From Gammaproteobacteria bacterium (GTDB lineage: Bacteria; Pseudomonadota; Gammaproteobacteria; DSM-19610): a stretch of DNA of 33,135 nt. The position numbers and the translations under genes were made by a program. The notes below the pieces were generated by a model. It had not been told where the DNA came from, made no database searches, and saw nothing but the letters and a program-made list of their open reading frames with translations. How positions within the stretch are numbered: position 1 is the first letter of the stretch; every line of letters starts with the position of its first letter. The stretch covers positions 1 to 33,135 of the forward strand of contig JAUXDG010000001.1 of assembly GCA_030618475.1 (NCBI GenBank), written 5' to 3'. Positions 1 to 8,776 of the stretch are shown in pieces.

Positions 1-555
1 CTGCTCCGCGACCCCACCGACCTGCCGCTGCCCGTTGACCGACCGGCCGAGGCCCATTGTGGAACCTGCCAGGCCTGTCTGGATATCTGCCCCACCCGGG
101 CGATTGTCGCACCCTATCAGCTGGATGCGCGGCGCTGTATCTCCTATCTCACCATTGAGCTGCGCGGCTCGATTGCCGAGGAATTACGCCCTCTTATCGG
201 TAACCGTATCTATGGCTGTGACGACTGCCAGCTGGTTTGTCCCTGGAACCGTTTCGCCCGCCCCAGCCAGGAAACCGATTTCATGCCGAGACACCAACTG
301 GACAGCATCACACTGATCAAACTGTTTCAATGGAGTGAGCAGGAATTTCTGGGCAACACGGAAGGCACGGCAATTCGCCGCATCGGCTATGAATGCTGGC
401 TGCGTAATCTGGCTGTCGCTCTCGGTAACGCGCCGACCGGCGCCAGGGTCATCAAGGCGCTGCAGAGCCGACTGGATCACCCTTCCGGGCTGGTTCGTGA
501 ACACGTGACGTGGGCGCTGCGGCAACAGGTTGTGAGAAATGGGGGCTGGCCTTAG
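1..555 (+). CDS. queG: Epoxyqueuosine reductase QueG, C-terminal part (5' end outside window)
   Basis: The open frame enters from the left edge and stops with TAG at 553-555, giving about 184 C-terminal residues. Two ferredoxin-like clusters are visible: CGTCQACLDICP near the start of the fragment, and CDDCQLVCPWN about 50 residues later. This paired [4Fe-4S] arrangement is the hallmark of QueG, the cobalamin-dependent cytosolic enzyme that reduces epoxyqueuosine to queuosine in tRNA. The tail after the second cluster resembles the HEAT-like C-terminal region of the family. The stop lies 8 bp before the end of the convergent rsmI gene. The cobalamin-binding N-terminal domain is outside the window and cannot be checked. 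Other iron-sulfur reductases also have CxxCxxCxxxCP motifs, but the CDDCQxVCPWN second cluster is quite specific. Confidence 0.93.
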   Translation: MLRDPTDLPLPVDRPAEAHCGTCQACLDICPTRAIVAPYQLDARRCISYLTIELRGSIAEELRPLIGNRIYGCDDCQLVCPWNRFARPSQETDFMPRHQLDSITLIKLFQWSEQEFLGNTEGTAIRRIGYECWLRNLAVALGNAPTGARVIKALQSRLDHPSGLVREHVTWALRQQVVRNGGWP

Positions 556-563
556 AAGCTTTC

Positions 564-1430
564 CTATGCCTCCTTCAAGCGCAAGGCCCGCTCATACAGC
601 GCCCGTTTGTTAACACCTGTTATGCGCGCTGCCAGCTTGGCGGCCTTTTTTATCGGCAGCTCTTCCAGTAAAACAAGCAGTATCCGTTCTGCTTCCGGTG
701 TCACTTGGTGGCTTTCTGTCTCCGCTTGCCCCTGAACCAGCAGTACAATTTCTCCTTTCTGCTGATTCGGATCATCACTCACCCATTGGGCAAGCTTTTC
801 CAGCGTGTCGCTGTGTATGGTTTCAAACTGTTTGGTCAGCTCGCGCGCTACCACGGCCTGACGCCGTGCCCCGAACACAACCTGGCAATCCTGCAGGCAG
901 TCGACAATCCGGTGGCTGGACTCAAAAAAGACCAGGCTGCGTGTTTCACCACAAAGCTGCTCAAGCCGGTTTCTTCGCGCCGAGCTTTTAGCGGGTAAAA
1001 ATCCTTCAAAAACAAAGCGGTCTGTAGGCAGTCCGGATACTGACAAGGCACAGATCAGGGCACTGGGGCCTGGTATCGGCACGACCTGCACACCCGCCTC
1101 GCGTGCCAGCCGCACCAGATTAAAGCCGGGATCGCTGATCAGGGGCGTGCCTGCATCCGAGATCAACGCGATCGACCACCCCTTCAGCATGTCCTCCACA
1201 AGGCGGGGAGCACGCTCACGTTCGTTGTGCTCATGCAAGGCAAGCATCGGCGTCTGAATCGAACAGTACTGCATCAGCTTGCCGCTGTGCCGGGTATCCT
1301 CAGCCGCAACGCGATCAACGCTGCCCAACACCTCGACAGCCCGCGGACTCAAATCGGCCAGGTTGCCGATGGGTGTGGCAACTACGTAAAGAATACCGCT
1401 ATTCGCTGATACCTGGCTGGAATCCATCAT
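564..1430 (-). CDS. rsmI: 16S rRNA 2'-O-ribose C1402 methyltransferase RsmI
   Basis: The gene encodes 288 residues, the usual RsmI length, starting at ATG. RsmI uses SAM to methylate the ribose of C1402 in the 16S rRNA decoding centre, in the cytosol. The N-terminus has the tetrapyrrole-methylase-type fold signature YVVATPIGNLADLS, followed by AAEDTRHSGKL, LISDAGTPLISDPG and PIPGPSALI, all diagnostic of the RsmI/YraL branch. The C-terminal tail (PIKKAAKLAARITGVNKRALYERAL) is the small helical domain seen in the family. It is divergent from lpoA, as in many gammaproteobacteria, so the promoters of both must overlap or lie close together around 1431-1478. Identification is secure. Confidence 0.96.
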   Translation of the reverse strand: MMDSSQVSANSGILYVVATPIGNLADLSPRAVEVLGSVDRVAAEDTRHSGKLMQYCSIQTPMLALHEHNERERAPRLVEDMLKGWSIALISDAGTPLISDPGFNLVRLAREAGVQVVPIPGPSALICALSVSGLPTDRFVFEGFLPAKSSARRNRLEQLCGETRSLVFFESSHRIVDCLQDCQVVFGARRQAVVARELTKQFETIHSDTLEKLAQWVSDDPNQQKGEIVLLVQGQAETESHQVTPEAERILLVLLEELPIKKAAKLAARITGVNKRALYERALRLKEA

Positions 1431-1478
1431 GCGTTGTCAGTCACCCATTGGAATACATGTTTCAAGCCGGAAAATAGC

Positions 1479-3434
1479 ATGCATAAGCGCCCATACCTCA
1501 TTACAATAGCCAGCTACAAGTTATCCAAGCTGCCAGAATTCGTGTACCGATTATATTCACTGCTGTTCGTCGCTGTTCTAGCCATCACCGCTTGCACCAC
1601 GGCTCCCGAGCGCCCGCAACCGCCTGCCGAGGATCCACTCGCGCACGCGGCCCGGGTTAACGTCGAACGGGGGGATTATCTGGCAGCTGCCCAACTTTAT
1701 CTCAACGAGTCGAAAACAGCACCTGAAAAACAACGCATTCCTCTGCGCCTGAGCGCTGCAGAGTACCTGGCAGAGGGCCAGTTGTGGGAGCAGATGGCAC
1801 AGGTGCTGGACAGCATCGACCCCGGCCGTCTCGATCCGCTGCAGCAAAACCGTTATCAACTGTTAGATGCCCAACGCGCCCTCGCCGGGCACCAGCCCGA
1901 TGTGGCCCTGCAGCTGCTACAGAAAATCAGCAACCCGGAATCCCTGCCGGATCATGGACAGCGCTACTACCAGTTACGTGCCGAGGCTTATGCGATGACA
2001 GGCAATGCCCTGGAAGCGGCCCGGCAATTGATCTGGCTGGACGGGCTGCTGGAGGATCAGCAACAAAAACTGGACAACCAGTACCGGATCTGGAAACAGC
2101 TTTCCACGCTGTCAGACGTTTCTTTACAGCAATTGCGCACCAGCCCGCCACCCGATCCGCTCAGTGGCTGGATGGAACTGGTGCTCATTACCCGTCAAAA
2201 CCGTACTAACCGGCAACAGTGGGCTGTGGAACTCGATAGCTGGCGCTCACGCTATCCGGGTCACAGCGCCGAAACGGCTCTGTTACCCGACATTTTGAAT
2301 CAGGTGGCGCGGTTTGGCGCACGGGCAAAACAGATTGCCATACTGCTGCCACTGAGCGGACGCACTGGCGAATCAGCCGCCGCCATCCGCGATGGCATTA
2401 TGGCGGCCTACTACCAGGATGAGCTGGAAACACCCGAACTGCGCTTCTACGACACCGGCGGCAACCCACAGTCGATCGGGTCTGTTTACCAGCAGGCTGT
2501 TGAGGATGGCGCTGAATTTGTGCTTGGACCGTTGCTGAAGGACAGCATCCAGCAACTGGAACAGTCCGCACAGCTGCCGGTAGCGGTATTGGCGCTCAAC
2601 CAGACGGGTGAAGAGCACGCCGGTGAATTACCCTTATATCACTTTGGCCTGGCGCCGGAAGACGAGGCCCGCCAGGTTGCGGAAAGAACCATCAACGATG
2701 GTCACCGACAGGTGATTGCGCTGGTGCCTGACACCGGCTGGGGACAGCGTGTGTTAACTGCCTTCCAGGAACAGCTCAGCTCTCTGGGCGGTGAAGTTCT
2801 TGAGACAGGCCGTTACACCCCCAGCAGCGCTGACTTCAAAGCCCCCATTCAAGCCGCTCTCAATCTGGACACCAGCAAAAACCGTCACCGTTCACTGCAA
2901 CGTTTATTGGGCCAGAAACTGGAGTATGAACCCCGGCGCCGCCAGGATGCGGAAGCCGTTTTCCTGCTTGCTTTTCCCAAGCAGGCGCGGCAGATAAAGC
3001 CGCAGTTGCGTTTCCATCATGCTGGTGACATCCCGGTATACAGTACATCGCATGTATTCAGCGCCACCTCCACCGCCTCGATTGACCGCGACATGGACGG
3101 ACTGCTTTTCTGCGATATACCCTGGGTACTTGATGATGAAGGACCGTGGGCTGATCAGCGTGAGAAACTGCGCTCGGCCTGGCCGGGCCGTAATCAGCAC
3201 CATCAGCGCCTGTTTGCATTAGGCTTTGACGCCTACCAGGTGATCCCCTGGCTGGACACACTGAGCATGCCGGGCTTCGCCTCTTTCCCCGGTGCAACCG
3301 GCATCCTGACCCTGGACCAGCGCAAACAAGTACACCGTGCCCTGGAGTGGGCACAGTTCCGCGAGGGAATACCTCAAAAATTCACGTCCAGGGAGGGACA
3401 TCATGAACCGGAAGAAGATTGGCAACCACGCTGA
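1479..3434 (+). CDS. lpoA: Penicillin-binding protein activator LpoA (LppC family lipoprotein)
   Basis: LpoA is an outer-membrane lipoprotein that reaches through the periplasm to stimulate PBP1A. The N-terminus carries a lipoprotein signal with hydrophobic LLFVAVLAITAC, where Cys is the lipidated residue. A TPR-like helical region follows, then from about residue 290 a periplasmic-binding-protein-like domain (QIAILLPLSGRTGESAAAIRDGIMAAYY). Total length of about 650 residues suits the family. The start is uncertain. ATG 1479 has a weak GGA upstream and gives a long 38-residue leader. GTG 1542 would give a compact 17-residue signal peptide but has no visible Shine-Dalgarno. The open frame extends to TTG 1434. 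The 3' end overlaps yraN by 32 bp, suggesting co-transcription. Confidence 0.92.
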   Translation: MHKRPYLITIASYKLSKLPEFVYRLYSLLFVAVLAITACTTAPERPQPPAEDPLAHAARVNVERGDYLAAAQLYLNESKTAPEKQRIPLRLSAAEYLAEGQLWEQMAQVLDSIDPGRLDPLQQNRYQLLDAQRALAGHQPDVALQLLQKISNPESLPDHGQRYYQLRAEAYAMTGNALEAARQLIWLDGLLEDQQQKLDNQYRIWKQLSTLSDVSLQQLRTSPPPDPLSGWMELVLITRQNRTNRQQWAVELDSWRSRYPGHSAETALLPDILNQVARFGARAKQIAILLPLSGRTGESAAAIRDGIMAAYYQDELETPELRFYDTGGNPQSIGSVYQQAVEDGAEFVLGPLLKDSIQQLEQSAQLPVAVLALNQTGEEHAGELPLYHFGLAPEDEARQVAERTINDGHRQVIALVPDTGWGQRVLTAFQEQLSSLGGEVLETGRYTPSSADFKAPIQAALNLDTSKNRHRSLQRLLGQKLEYEPRRRQDAEAVFLLAFPKQARQIKPQLRFHHAGDIPVYSTSHVFSATSTASIDRDMDGLLFCDIPWVLDDEGPWADQREKLRSAWPGRNQHHQRLFALGFDAYQVIPWLDTLSMPGFASFPGATGILTLDQRKQVHRALEWAQFREGIPQKFTSREGHHEPEEDWQPR

Positions 3435-3768
3435 GTCGCTGGCCTGCGGGTATCTCGAACACCGCGGTCTGCGGCTGTTAAGCCGGAACTTTCACTGCCG
3501 GCGCGGAGAAATCGACCTGGTCATGCAGGATGGCGACAGCCTGGTGTTTGTTGAGGTACGATACCGTAAACAGACGCATTTCGGGCACGCCGCAGAAACG
3601 GTTTCCCGCATCAAACAGACCCGGATCATCCATTGCGCCCGGTACTATATGAAGATGCATCATAGCTGGAACGAGACGGTACGCTTCGATGTCGTATCCA
3701 TCGAAGGGAGGCCGGACGATATGAAGATCGAATGGCTTGCCGATGCGTTCCAGCCTGACAGCTATTAA
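3403..3768 (+). CDS. yraN: YraN family protein (UPF0102), nuclease-like fold
   Basis: The protein has 121 residues, normal for YraN. The start at ATG 3403 is set by a strong Shine-Dalgarno (GGGAGGGA at 3391-3398) and by the family's usual N-terminus (IGNHAESLACGYLEHRG). The conserved core is visible: RNFHCRRGEIDLVMQDGDSLVFVEVRYR, with Glu36, Asp38 and Glu51. These form a PD-(D/E)xK-like acidic set, which is why the family is considered endonuclease-like; its actual function is unresolved. The gene begins inside the last 32 bp of lpoA, pointing to translational coupling, and dolP follows 36 bp later. In Escherichia coli diaA lies between yraN and dolP (yraP); it is absent here. Confidence 0.93.
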   Translation: MNRKKIGNHAESLACGYLEHRGLRLLSRNFHCRRGEIDLVMQDGDSLVFVEVRYRKQTHFGHAAETVSRIKQTRIIHCARYYMKMHHSWNETVRFDVVSIEGRPDDMKIEWLADAFQPDSY

Positions 3769-3804
3769 TGATGGTAAGCACCCACTGAACTGGAGAATAT
3801 ATTT

Positions 3805-4392
3805 ATGAGAGTAAGCTGGCTGGTACTCAGCACCCTGTTCCTATCAAGCCTGCTATTGAGTGGCTGCGTACCTGTGGTTCTTATTGGTGGCGCCGCAGCA
3901 ACAGCATCCGTCGTACACGACCGACGCACCACCGGTACGATAGTTGAGGACTCATCTATAGAGTTACGTATCAAGAATGAGCTTGGCAAAGACGAGAAAA
4001 TCTCAGATCAGGCGCATATTAATGTCACCAGTTACAACGCTATTGTTTTGCTTTCGGGTGAAGCACCAAGCCAGTCCTTGAGCAGCCGTGTCGGCGAGAT
4101 TGCACGTCGTGACAAACAGGTCCGGCGTGTCCATAACGAGATACAGATTGCTGCACCGAGCTCGTTGATGACACGCTCCAGTGACTCGTGGATCACGACC
4201 AAGGTCAAGAGTTCACTGGTGGGCCTGGGTATTAAGGGTTTTGACCCCTCCAGGGTAAAAGTTGTGAGTGAAAATGGCACAGTTTTTCTTTTGGGCATGG
4301 TCTATCACAAGGAAGCCGATGCCATAGTCGCCCAGACCCAGCAAGTCAGCGGCGTACAGCGAATTGTCAAATTATTCGAATATCTGGATTAG
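3805..4392 (+). CDS. dolP: BON-domain outer-membrane lipoprotein (DolP/YraP-like)
   Basis: The gene encodes 195 residues with a classical lipoprotein signal: MRVSWLVLSTLFLSS, then the lipobox LLSGC. Two BON domains follow, roughly residues 50-118 and 122-192. Each shows the typical pattern of a short amphipathic helix followed by a strand with NGTVFLLG or YNAIVLLSG. In E. coli DolP is an outer-membrane lipoprotein that binds anionic phospholipid and supports envelope integrity and BAM activity. GGAG 9 nt before ATG 3805 acts as the ribosome-binding site. The position after yraN matches the E. coli locus, supporting orthology. The symbol is given by synteny and domain pattern; it could also be a generic dual-BON lipoprotein. 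Confidence 0.88.
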   Translation: MRVSWLVLSTLFLSSLLLSGCVPVVLIGGAAATASVVHDRRTTGTIVEDSSIELRIKNELGKDEKISDQAHINVTSYNAIVLLSGEAPSQSLSSRVGEIARRDKQVRRVHNEIQIAAPSSLMTRSSDSWITTKVKSSLVGLGIKGFDPSRVKVVSENGTVFLLGMVYHKEADAIVAQTQQVSGVQRIVKLFEYLD

Positions 4393-4404
4393 TTAACACT
4401 TACA

Positions 4405-5811
4405 GTGCAGTCTGATTTCATCAAGCAGCTTGCAGCACTACTCGGTGAGCACCAGTTGTTCACCGACCCGGCTGTGTGTCGCACTTACGGTTACGACAAC
4501 AGCACGCTGCAAGGACAACCGATCGCCGTAGCCTTGCCTGAATCACACCAGCAGGTAGTTTCTATCGTCGCAGCCTGCCGGGCACACGGAGTTTCCCTGA
4601 TAGCACGCGGACAGGCCACCGGCACAACAGGCGCAACAGTCCCCGTGGACGAGCACACGCTGATGCTGTCCATGCAACGCATGGACAGCATTATAGAAAT
4701 CAACCGGGATAACAGGCTTATGGTGGTCCAGCCCGGCGTCACAAACCAGGCGGTGCAGGATGCTGCCGCTGAACAGGGTTTCTTCTGGCCACCGGATCCT
4801 ACCAGTGCCTCGGTGTGCACGATTGGCGGCAACCTGGCCTACAACTCGGCAGGCCCACGCGCGGTAAAATACGGTACGCCGCGGGAAAACACACTGGCAT
4901 TAAAGGCAGTCACCGGCGCCGGTGAAACGCTTCATACCGGCGTAAGAACGAGCAAAGGTGTTGTCGGCTACGACCTGACACGACTGTTGATCGGCTCGGA
5001 GGGTACGCTGGCGATTATCACGGAAGCCACACTGAAACTTACGCCGTTACAACCCGCAAAACGCACCTTGCGCGCGATCTATCGAGACGTGCACAGTGCT
5101 GCTTGCGCGGTTTCCAACATCATGGCACAAGCGGTCACCCCCTGCGCCCTGGAATTCATGGATGCCAACGCCATTAATATGGTGCGCAACGATGCGCCAG
5201 CCAGCCTCCCCCGGGATGCCGGCGCGCTGCTGATGATCGAAGTCGATGGGATTGAATCCCAGCTGGATGAACTCGTGTCACGGATCGTTGAGGCTGCATC
5301 GGTGGAGGGATCACTGGATATCCAGCAGGCCAGATCACAACAGGAAGTGACTGCGCTATGGGAGACACGCAAGGCCCTGTCTCCGGCCTTGCGCCGGGTA
5401 GCACCGAAAAAAATAAACGAAGACGTGGTCGTTCCCGTATCCCGAATGCCCGACCTGGTGGATCAACTTGCCATACTTTCTGAAAAACACGCCATTCAGA
5501 TTGTCAACTTTGGCCACGCCGGCAATGGCAACCTGCACGTCAATCTACTCTATGACCCCGAGATCCCCGGTCAGAAACAACGCGCCGAAGCCTGTCTCGA
5601 AGATGTGTTCGCCACTGTTCTTGACATGCAAGGCACGATTTCGGGAGAACACGGTATAGGCCTGGTCAAACGCGACTGGGTCGGCAAAGAACTGGATCAG
5701 ACCAGCCTGAATCTCATGCACGCCATCAAGCAACAGTTCGATCCTGACGGTATCCTTAATCCCGGCAAGACATTGCCGGATGCCAACACATTGACCAATC
5801 AGCCTCAGTAA
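4405..5811 (+). CDS. FAD-binding 2-hydroxyacid oxidase/dehydrogenase (GlcD / D-lactate dehydrogenase type)
   Basis: The gene encodes 468 residues starting at GTG, 12 bp after dolP. The N-terminal half is the FAD-binding PCMH/VAO domain: ARGQATGTTGATVP, MVVQPGVTNQAVQDAA, then CTIGGNLAYNSAGPRAVKYG and LLIGSEGTLAIITEATLKL. The C-terminal FAD-oxidase domain has VNFGHAGNGNLHVNLLYD and TISGEHGIGLVKRDW, the substrate- and metal-binding histidine motifs of the GlcD/DLD family. Such enzymes oxidise D-2-hydroxyacids such as D-lactate or glycolate and pass electrons to quinone or a partner protein. No GlcE/GlcF partner lies beside it, so a single-subunit D-lactate dehydrogenase is more likely than glycolate oxidase. 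The exact substrate cannot be read from sequence. Confidence 0.87.
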   Translation: MQSDFIKQLAALLGEHQLFTDPAVCRTYGYDNSTLQGQPIAVALPESHQQVVSIVAACRAHGVSLIARGQATGTTGATVPVDEHTLMLSMQRMDSIIEINRDNRLMVVQPGVTNQAVQDAAAEQGFFWPPDPTSASVCTIGGNLAYNSAGPRAVKYGTPRENTLALKAVTGAGETLHTGVRTSKGVVGYDLTRLLIGSEGTLAIITEATLKLTPLQPAKRTLRAIYRDVHSAACAVSNIMAQAVTPCALEFMDANAINMVRNDAPASLPRDAGALLMIEVDGIESQLDELVSRIVEAASVEGSLDIQQARSQQEVTALWETRKALSPALRRVAPKKINEDVVVPVSRMPDLVDQLAILSEKHAIQIVNFGHAGNGNLHVNLLYDPEIPGQKQRAEACLEDVFATVLDMQGTISGEHGIGLVKRDWVGKELDQTSLNLMHAIKQQFDPDGILNPGKTLPDANTLTNQPQ

Positions 5812-5834
5812 TCGAGTTCTACCACCGTAACCCT

Positions 5835-5895
5835 CATTTCTTACCACAAAGGGCACGAAGGTCACAAAGGAACAACCGGTTAGTGGTGAGAAATG
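5835..5895. repeat. Hairpin with three internal 9-bp CACRAAGGN repeats, between convergent genes
   Basis: A 13-bp inverted repeat, CATTTCTTACCAC (5835-5847) with GTGGTGAGAAATG (5883-5895), has a single T/G wobble position. It encloses three tandem 9-mers: CACAAAGGG (5845-5853), CACGAAGGT (5854-5862) and CACAAAGGA (5863-5871). It lies between two convergent genes, so it could act as a bidirectional transcription end, but there is no strong T-tract on either side. Short CAC(A/G)AAGG arrays look like a dispersed intergenic element rather than a unique site. A related TTTCTCACCAC word appears at 6895-6905 upstream of the cerR-like gene. Confidence 0.5.
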
Positions 5896-5916
5896 CGGAC
5901 TGGCGGGGTAAAGGCA

Positions 5917-6858
5917 TTACGTCAGAAGCCGGCACCACCCCGGGGTACACTTCAAACCTTCTTCCAGTTGTACCTTGGGCTGCCAGTCCAGCACCTGCTG
6001 GATAGCATTGTTGTCACATACCCAGTCGGGGTGACGTAATTCGCACAGCTTTTCCGGTGTCAGCATTGGCGCATAACCGAGCCACAGCGCCAGTCTGCGA
6101 TTGATCCAGGCTGGAACACTCAACATGATCGAAGGCACTGCAAACTCGCGCACACGACGCTGACAAAGCCGGGACACTGTTGCGGACACGTCGCTCCAGC
6201 TGTAACCACCTTGTTTTCCGTCATGCAGGCTATAGACACCGCTGGGACAGGAATCCTGCAGCAGCCAGGTCTGGACAAGACGGGCGACGTCCTGAGAATA
6301 AATCATCGAAAAACGCGCATCCCTGTTTCCGAGTACGGGCGCAATTCCTTTAGCCATGAGTCGAAACAAGGGTAACAACTCACGGTCCCCCGGACCGAAA
6401 ACGGCTGGCGGCCGTAATGCGATCCAGTTCAACGCCTGAGCCTGCTGTTCCAGTACCTGCTCACCTTTACGTTTGCTCGCCGCATAAAAAGACAACCCGG
6501 GTTCGCGTGCCGCCAGTGAAGACAGGCAAAGCAGGCGGGGGGTGTGAGGGCCAGCCAATATGGCGTCTACCAGATTCCGTACACCGTCAACATTGACCCG
6601 ATCGAAGGCCTGCTGGCTTGCACCACGAACGGCACCCGCACAATGCACAACAGCACAAGCGTTGACTACCAGCTTTTGCAGCGACACACGATCGTTGAGA
6701 TCACCGAGCACCCATTCATCGACACAAGCTTTCAGGGCCTGTGCCCGGGTGTCGGAGCGCACCAGGGCACGCACCTTCCATCCCTCATCGTGAAGCAGGC
6801 AGCATATCGTCCGGCCTATAAAACCGCTCGCCCCGGTAACTGCTACCCATTCAGACAT
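5917..6858 (-). CDS. cerR: NAD(P)-dependent extended SDR, candidate ceramide/3-ketosphingolipid reductase CerR
   Basis: The gene encodes 313 residues starting at ATG. It is an extended short-chain dehydrogenase: dinucleotide-binding GASGFIG at residues 9-15, VHCAGA near 71-75, catalytic Ser113/114, Tyr125 and Lys129 (YAASK), and LRPPAVFGPGDREL at about 148-161. In Caulobacter, CerR is an SDR of this epimerase-like type that reduces the 3-keto group after N-acylation, completing dihydroceramide. The assignment here rests on family plus context: the next gene on the same strand is an acyl-AMP ligase, and a candidate ceramide synthase, ceramide kinase and serine palmitoyltransferase are all in the window. 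Sequence alone cannot exclude a sugar epimerase or dehydratase, which is plausible given the nearby glycan genes. Confidence 0.68.
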   Translation of the reverse strand: MSEWVAVTGASGFIGRTICCLLHDEGWKVRALVRSDTRAQALKACVDEWVLGDLNDRVSLQKLVVNACAVVHCAGAVRGASQQAFDRVNVDGVRNLVDAILAGPHTPRLLCLSSLAAREPGLSFYAASKRKGEQVLEQQAQALNWIALRPPAVFGPGDRELLPLFRLMAKGIAPVLGNRDARFSMIYSQDVARLVQTWLLQDSCPSGVYSLHDGKQGGYSWSDVSATVSRLCQRRVREFAVPSIMLSVPAWINRRLALWLGYAPMLTPEKLCELRHPDWVCDNNAIQQVLDWQPKVQLEEGLKCTPGWCRLLT

Positions 6859-6951
6859 ACATTGATACCCTGTAGTTCGACTACCAGCCTCTGTTTCTCA
6901 CCACATGCCCCAGGGCAGAAGGTGAGGAGTGGGATCTGGATTTCAAGCAGG

Positions 6952-6980
6952 CAAAAAATAACCGGCCGGAGCCGGTTATT
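6952..6980 (-). terminator. Rho-independent terminator downstream of the acyl-AMP ligase
   Basis: On the minus strand the sequence reads as a perfect 10-bp stem, AATAACCGGC / GCCGGTTATT (6957-6966 with 6971-6980), closed by a 4-nt loop and followed directly by a run of T. It sits 26 bp past the stop of the acyl-AMP ligase. This would separate transcription of that gene from the cerR-like gene further downstream on the same strand, unless readthrough occurs. It is the clearest terminator in the window. Confidence 0.88.
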
Positions 6981-7006
6981 ACGAATTTCACACAATCACT
7001 AGTGCT

Positions 7007-8776
7007 CTATCCCTGCTTGAGCTCCAGAACATCGACCATTTCTTCAGCCAGGGCATTTAAATCATGCGATTCGATGAAGTTCTGGCGCGCCTTGGAGCGT
7101 GACAATTTACCCGACGAGGTGCGTGGCAGCGTGTGCAGTGGCACCAGTTCGACGAATACATCGATACCGAGTTCCAGATGGACCAGGCGGTTTAAACGGT
7201 CAACCAGGTTTGCCCGTATATTTGAATCTGATTCACGACACTGGACGACCAGCACACAGATTTCTTCATCCCGAGGACTGGGCACCGAAAATGCCAGTGC
7301 ATCACCCATGCGAACTTCCGGCTGGTGTTCAGCCAGATATTCCAGATCCTGCGGCCAGATATTACGGCCATTGATAATAATCAGATCCTTCTTGCGCCCG
7401 GTAATGATCAGGCTGCCGTCAACCTGATAGCCCACGTCACCGGTATCCAGCCAGCCGTCTTCAGACAAGGAAGCAGCCGTCTCTTCCGGCGCATTGAAGT
7501 AACCGGACATCACGCTATCGCCACGAACAAATATGGTGCCACTATGACGATCAGACAATACCCTGCCGTCATCTTTGCGAATTTCCACTTCGTATCCGGG
7601 CAAGGGCTTACCACATTCCACAAAGCAACGCGCTCTACCCGGGTTCTCCAGGTTCGCAATCGGCAGCGCTTCCTGATGGTCCGAGTGGTGATCACCGTCC
7701 ACACAATCCGTGGAATGCCCTTCGAACAGAGGCGAAAAACTGATCGCCAGTGAACATTCAGCCATGCCGTAGCAGGCCAGGAAGGCTTTTTCGTCGAATC
7801 CCGCTGGCGCCAGTGCGTCGGCAAAACGGGTCAGCGTTTCGGAACGAATCATTTCCGCACCGACACCGGCAACGCGCCAGTTACTCAGATCGTACTTGCC
7901 TGCTTCGCCGGGACGCAGCCGCCGGGTACACAATTCATAACCAAATGGTGGACTGAACGAAATCGTTGCCCGGGTCTTTGTCATCAGGTTCAGCCACTGA
8001 CGCGGACGCATGGCGAATTCACGCGTATCCAGGTAATCCACCGAAATCTGTGCCGCAACAGGAACCAGTACCAGGCCAACCAGGCCCATATCGTGATAGA
8101 AAGGCAACCAGGAAAAACACCGGTCTCCAGGTCCTATTTTAACGCCATGGCGAATAATCCCCGCCAGGTTGCTGATCACGGCTTTCTGCTTGATGACAAC
8201 ACCGCGCGGGAAACGGGTACTCCCCGAGGTATACTGGATATAGGCAATATCGTCCGGTTCGACCGTTGGCAATTCGATATCAACTTCCGCAAGAGCATCG
8301 AAAACCGACGGATCTCCGATCAGCTTGAGTCCCAGGCCCTCACCGGCTTCTTCGAGAAAGGAGGCGTAACCACTTGGTGCCATAGCGACAGTGGCTTCAC
8401 TGCATTTCAACAGACCATGCAACTGGGTGACGTAAACCGTATGACCGCCCAGATTGACCGAGGCAGGCAGCGCAACGGGAACCAGGCCCGCGTACTGACA
8501 GGCAAAAAAGAAACGCAGGAAATCCGGCGTGGTCTCGGCCACTAATGCAACACGATCACCCTTCTGCAGGCCCATGCCCAGCAGCTTGCGCGCCAACACA
8601 CGGCACTGTTCCCGTAGCTCGGCATACGGAAGCGTGGCATAAAGTTCTCCCCTGCCCGTGTAAAAATTTGCACCGGTATCGCCCTTGGCTGAGTAATCCA
8701 GGGCTTCAGCCAGGGTGGCAAAATCAGCAGCACGAAATGGCAGGTTATGTACAGTTGGTGTCGATACTGTGCCCAA
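7007..8776 (-). CDS. Fatty acyl-AMP ligase / acyl-ACP synthetase (ANL superfamily), sphingolipid-pathway type
   Basis: From TTG 8776 this gives 589 residues; that start has AAGGG 9 nt upstream, while the open frame continues to TTG 8836. Adenylate-forming motifs are present: YTSGSTRFPRGVV near residue 180, FSWLPFYHDMGLVG, and DTGDVGYQVDG followed by ITGRKKDLIIINGRNIWPQD. The last block and the SWLPxYHDMGL block are typical of fatty acyl-AMP ligases. Such enzymes activate a fatty acid as acyl-AMP and transfer it to an acyl carrier protein in the cytosol. In Caulobacter an enzyme of this kind charges the ACP used by serine palmitoyltransferase. The window's own ACP and Spt-like genes at 31450-32899 are the natural partners, although 22 kb away. 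Confidence 0.87.
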   Translation of the reverse strand: MGTVSTPTVHNLPFRAADFATLAEALDYSAKGDTGANFYTGRGELYATLPYAELREQCRVLARKLLGMGLQKGDRVALVAETTPDFLRFFFACQYAGLVPVALPASVNLGGHTVYVTQLHGLLKCSEATVAMAPSGYASFLEEAGEGLGLKLIGDPSVFDALAEVDIELPTVEPDDIAYIQYTSGSTRFPRGVVIKQKAVISNLAGIIRHGVKIGPGDRCFSWLPFYHDMGLVGLVLVPVAAQISVDYLDTREFAMRPRQWLNLMTKTRATISFSPPFGYELCTRRLRPGEAGKYDLSNWRVAGVGAEMIRSETLTRFADALAPAGFDEKAFLACYGMAECSLAISFSPLFEGHSTDCVDGDHHSDHQEALPIANLENPGRARCFVECGKPLPGYEVEIRKDDGRVLSDRHSGTIFVRGDSVMSGYFNAPEETAASLSEDGWLDTGDVGYQVDGSLIITGRKKDLIIINGRNIWPQDLEYLAEHQPEVRMGDALAFSVPSPRDEEICVLVVQCRESDSNIRANLVDRLNRLVHLELGIDVFVELVPLHTLPRTSSGKLSRSKARQNFIESHDLNALAEEMVDVLELKQG

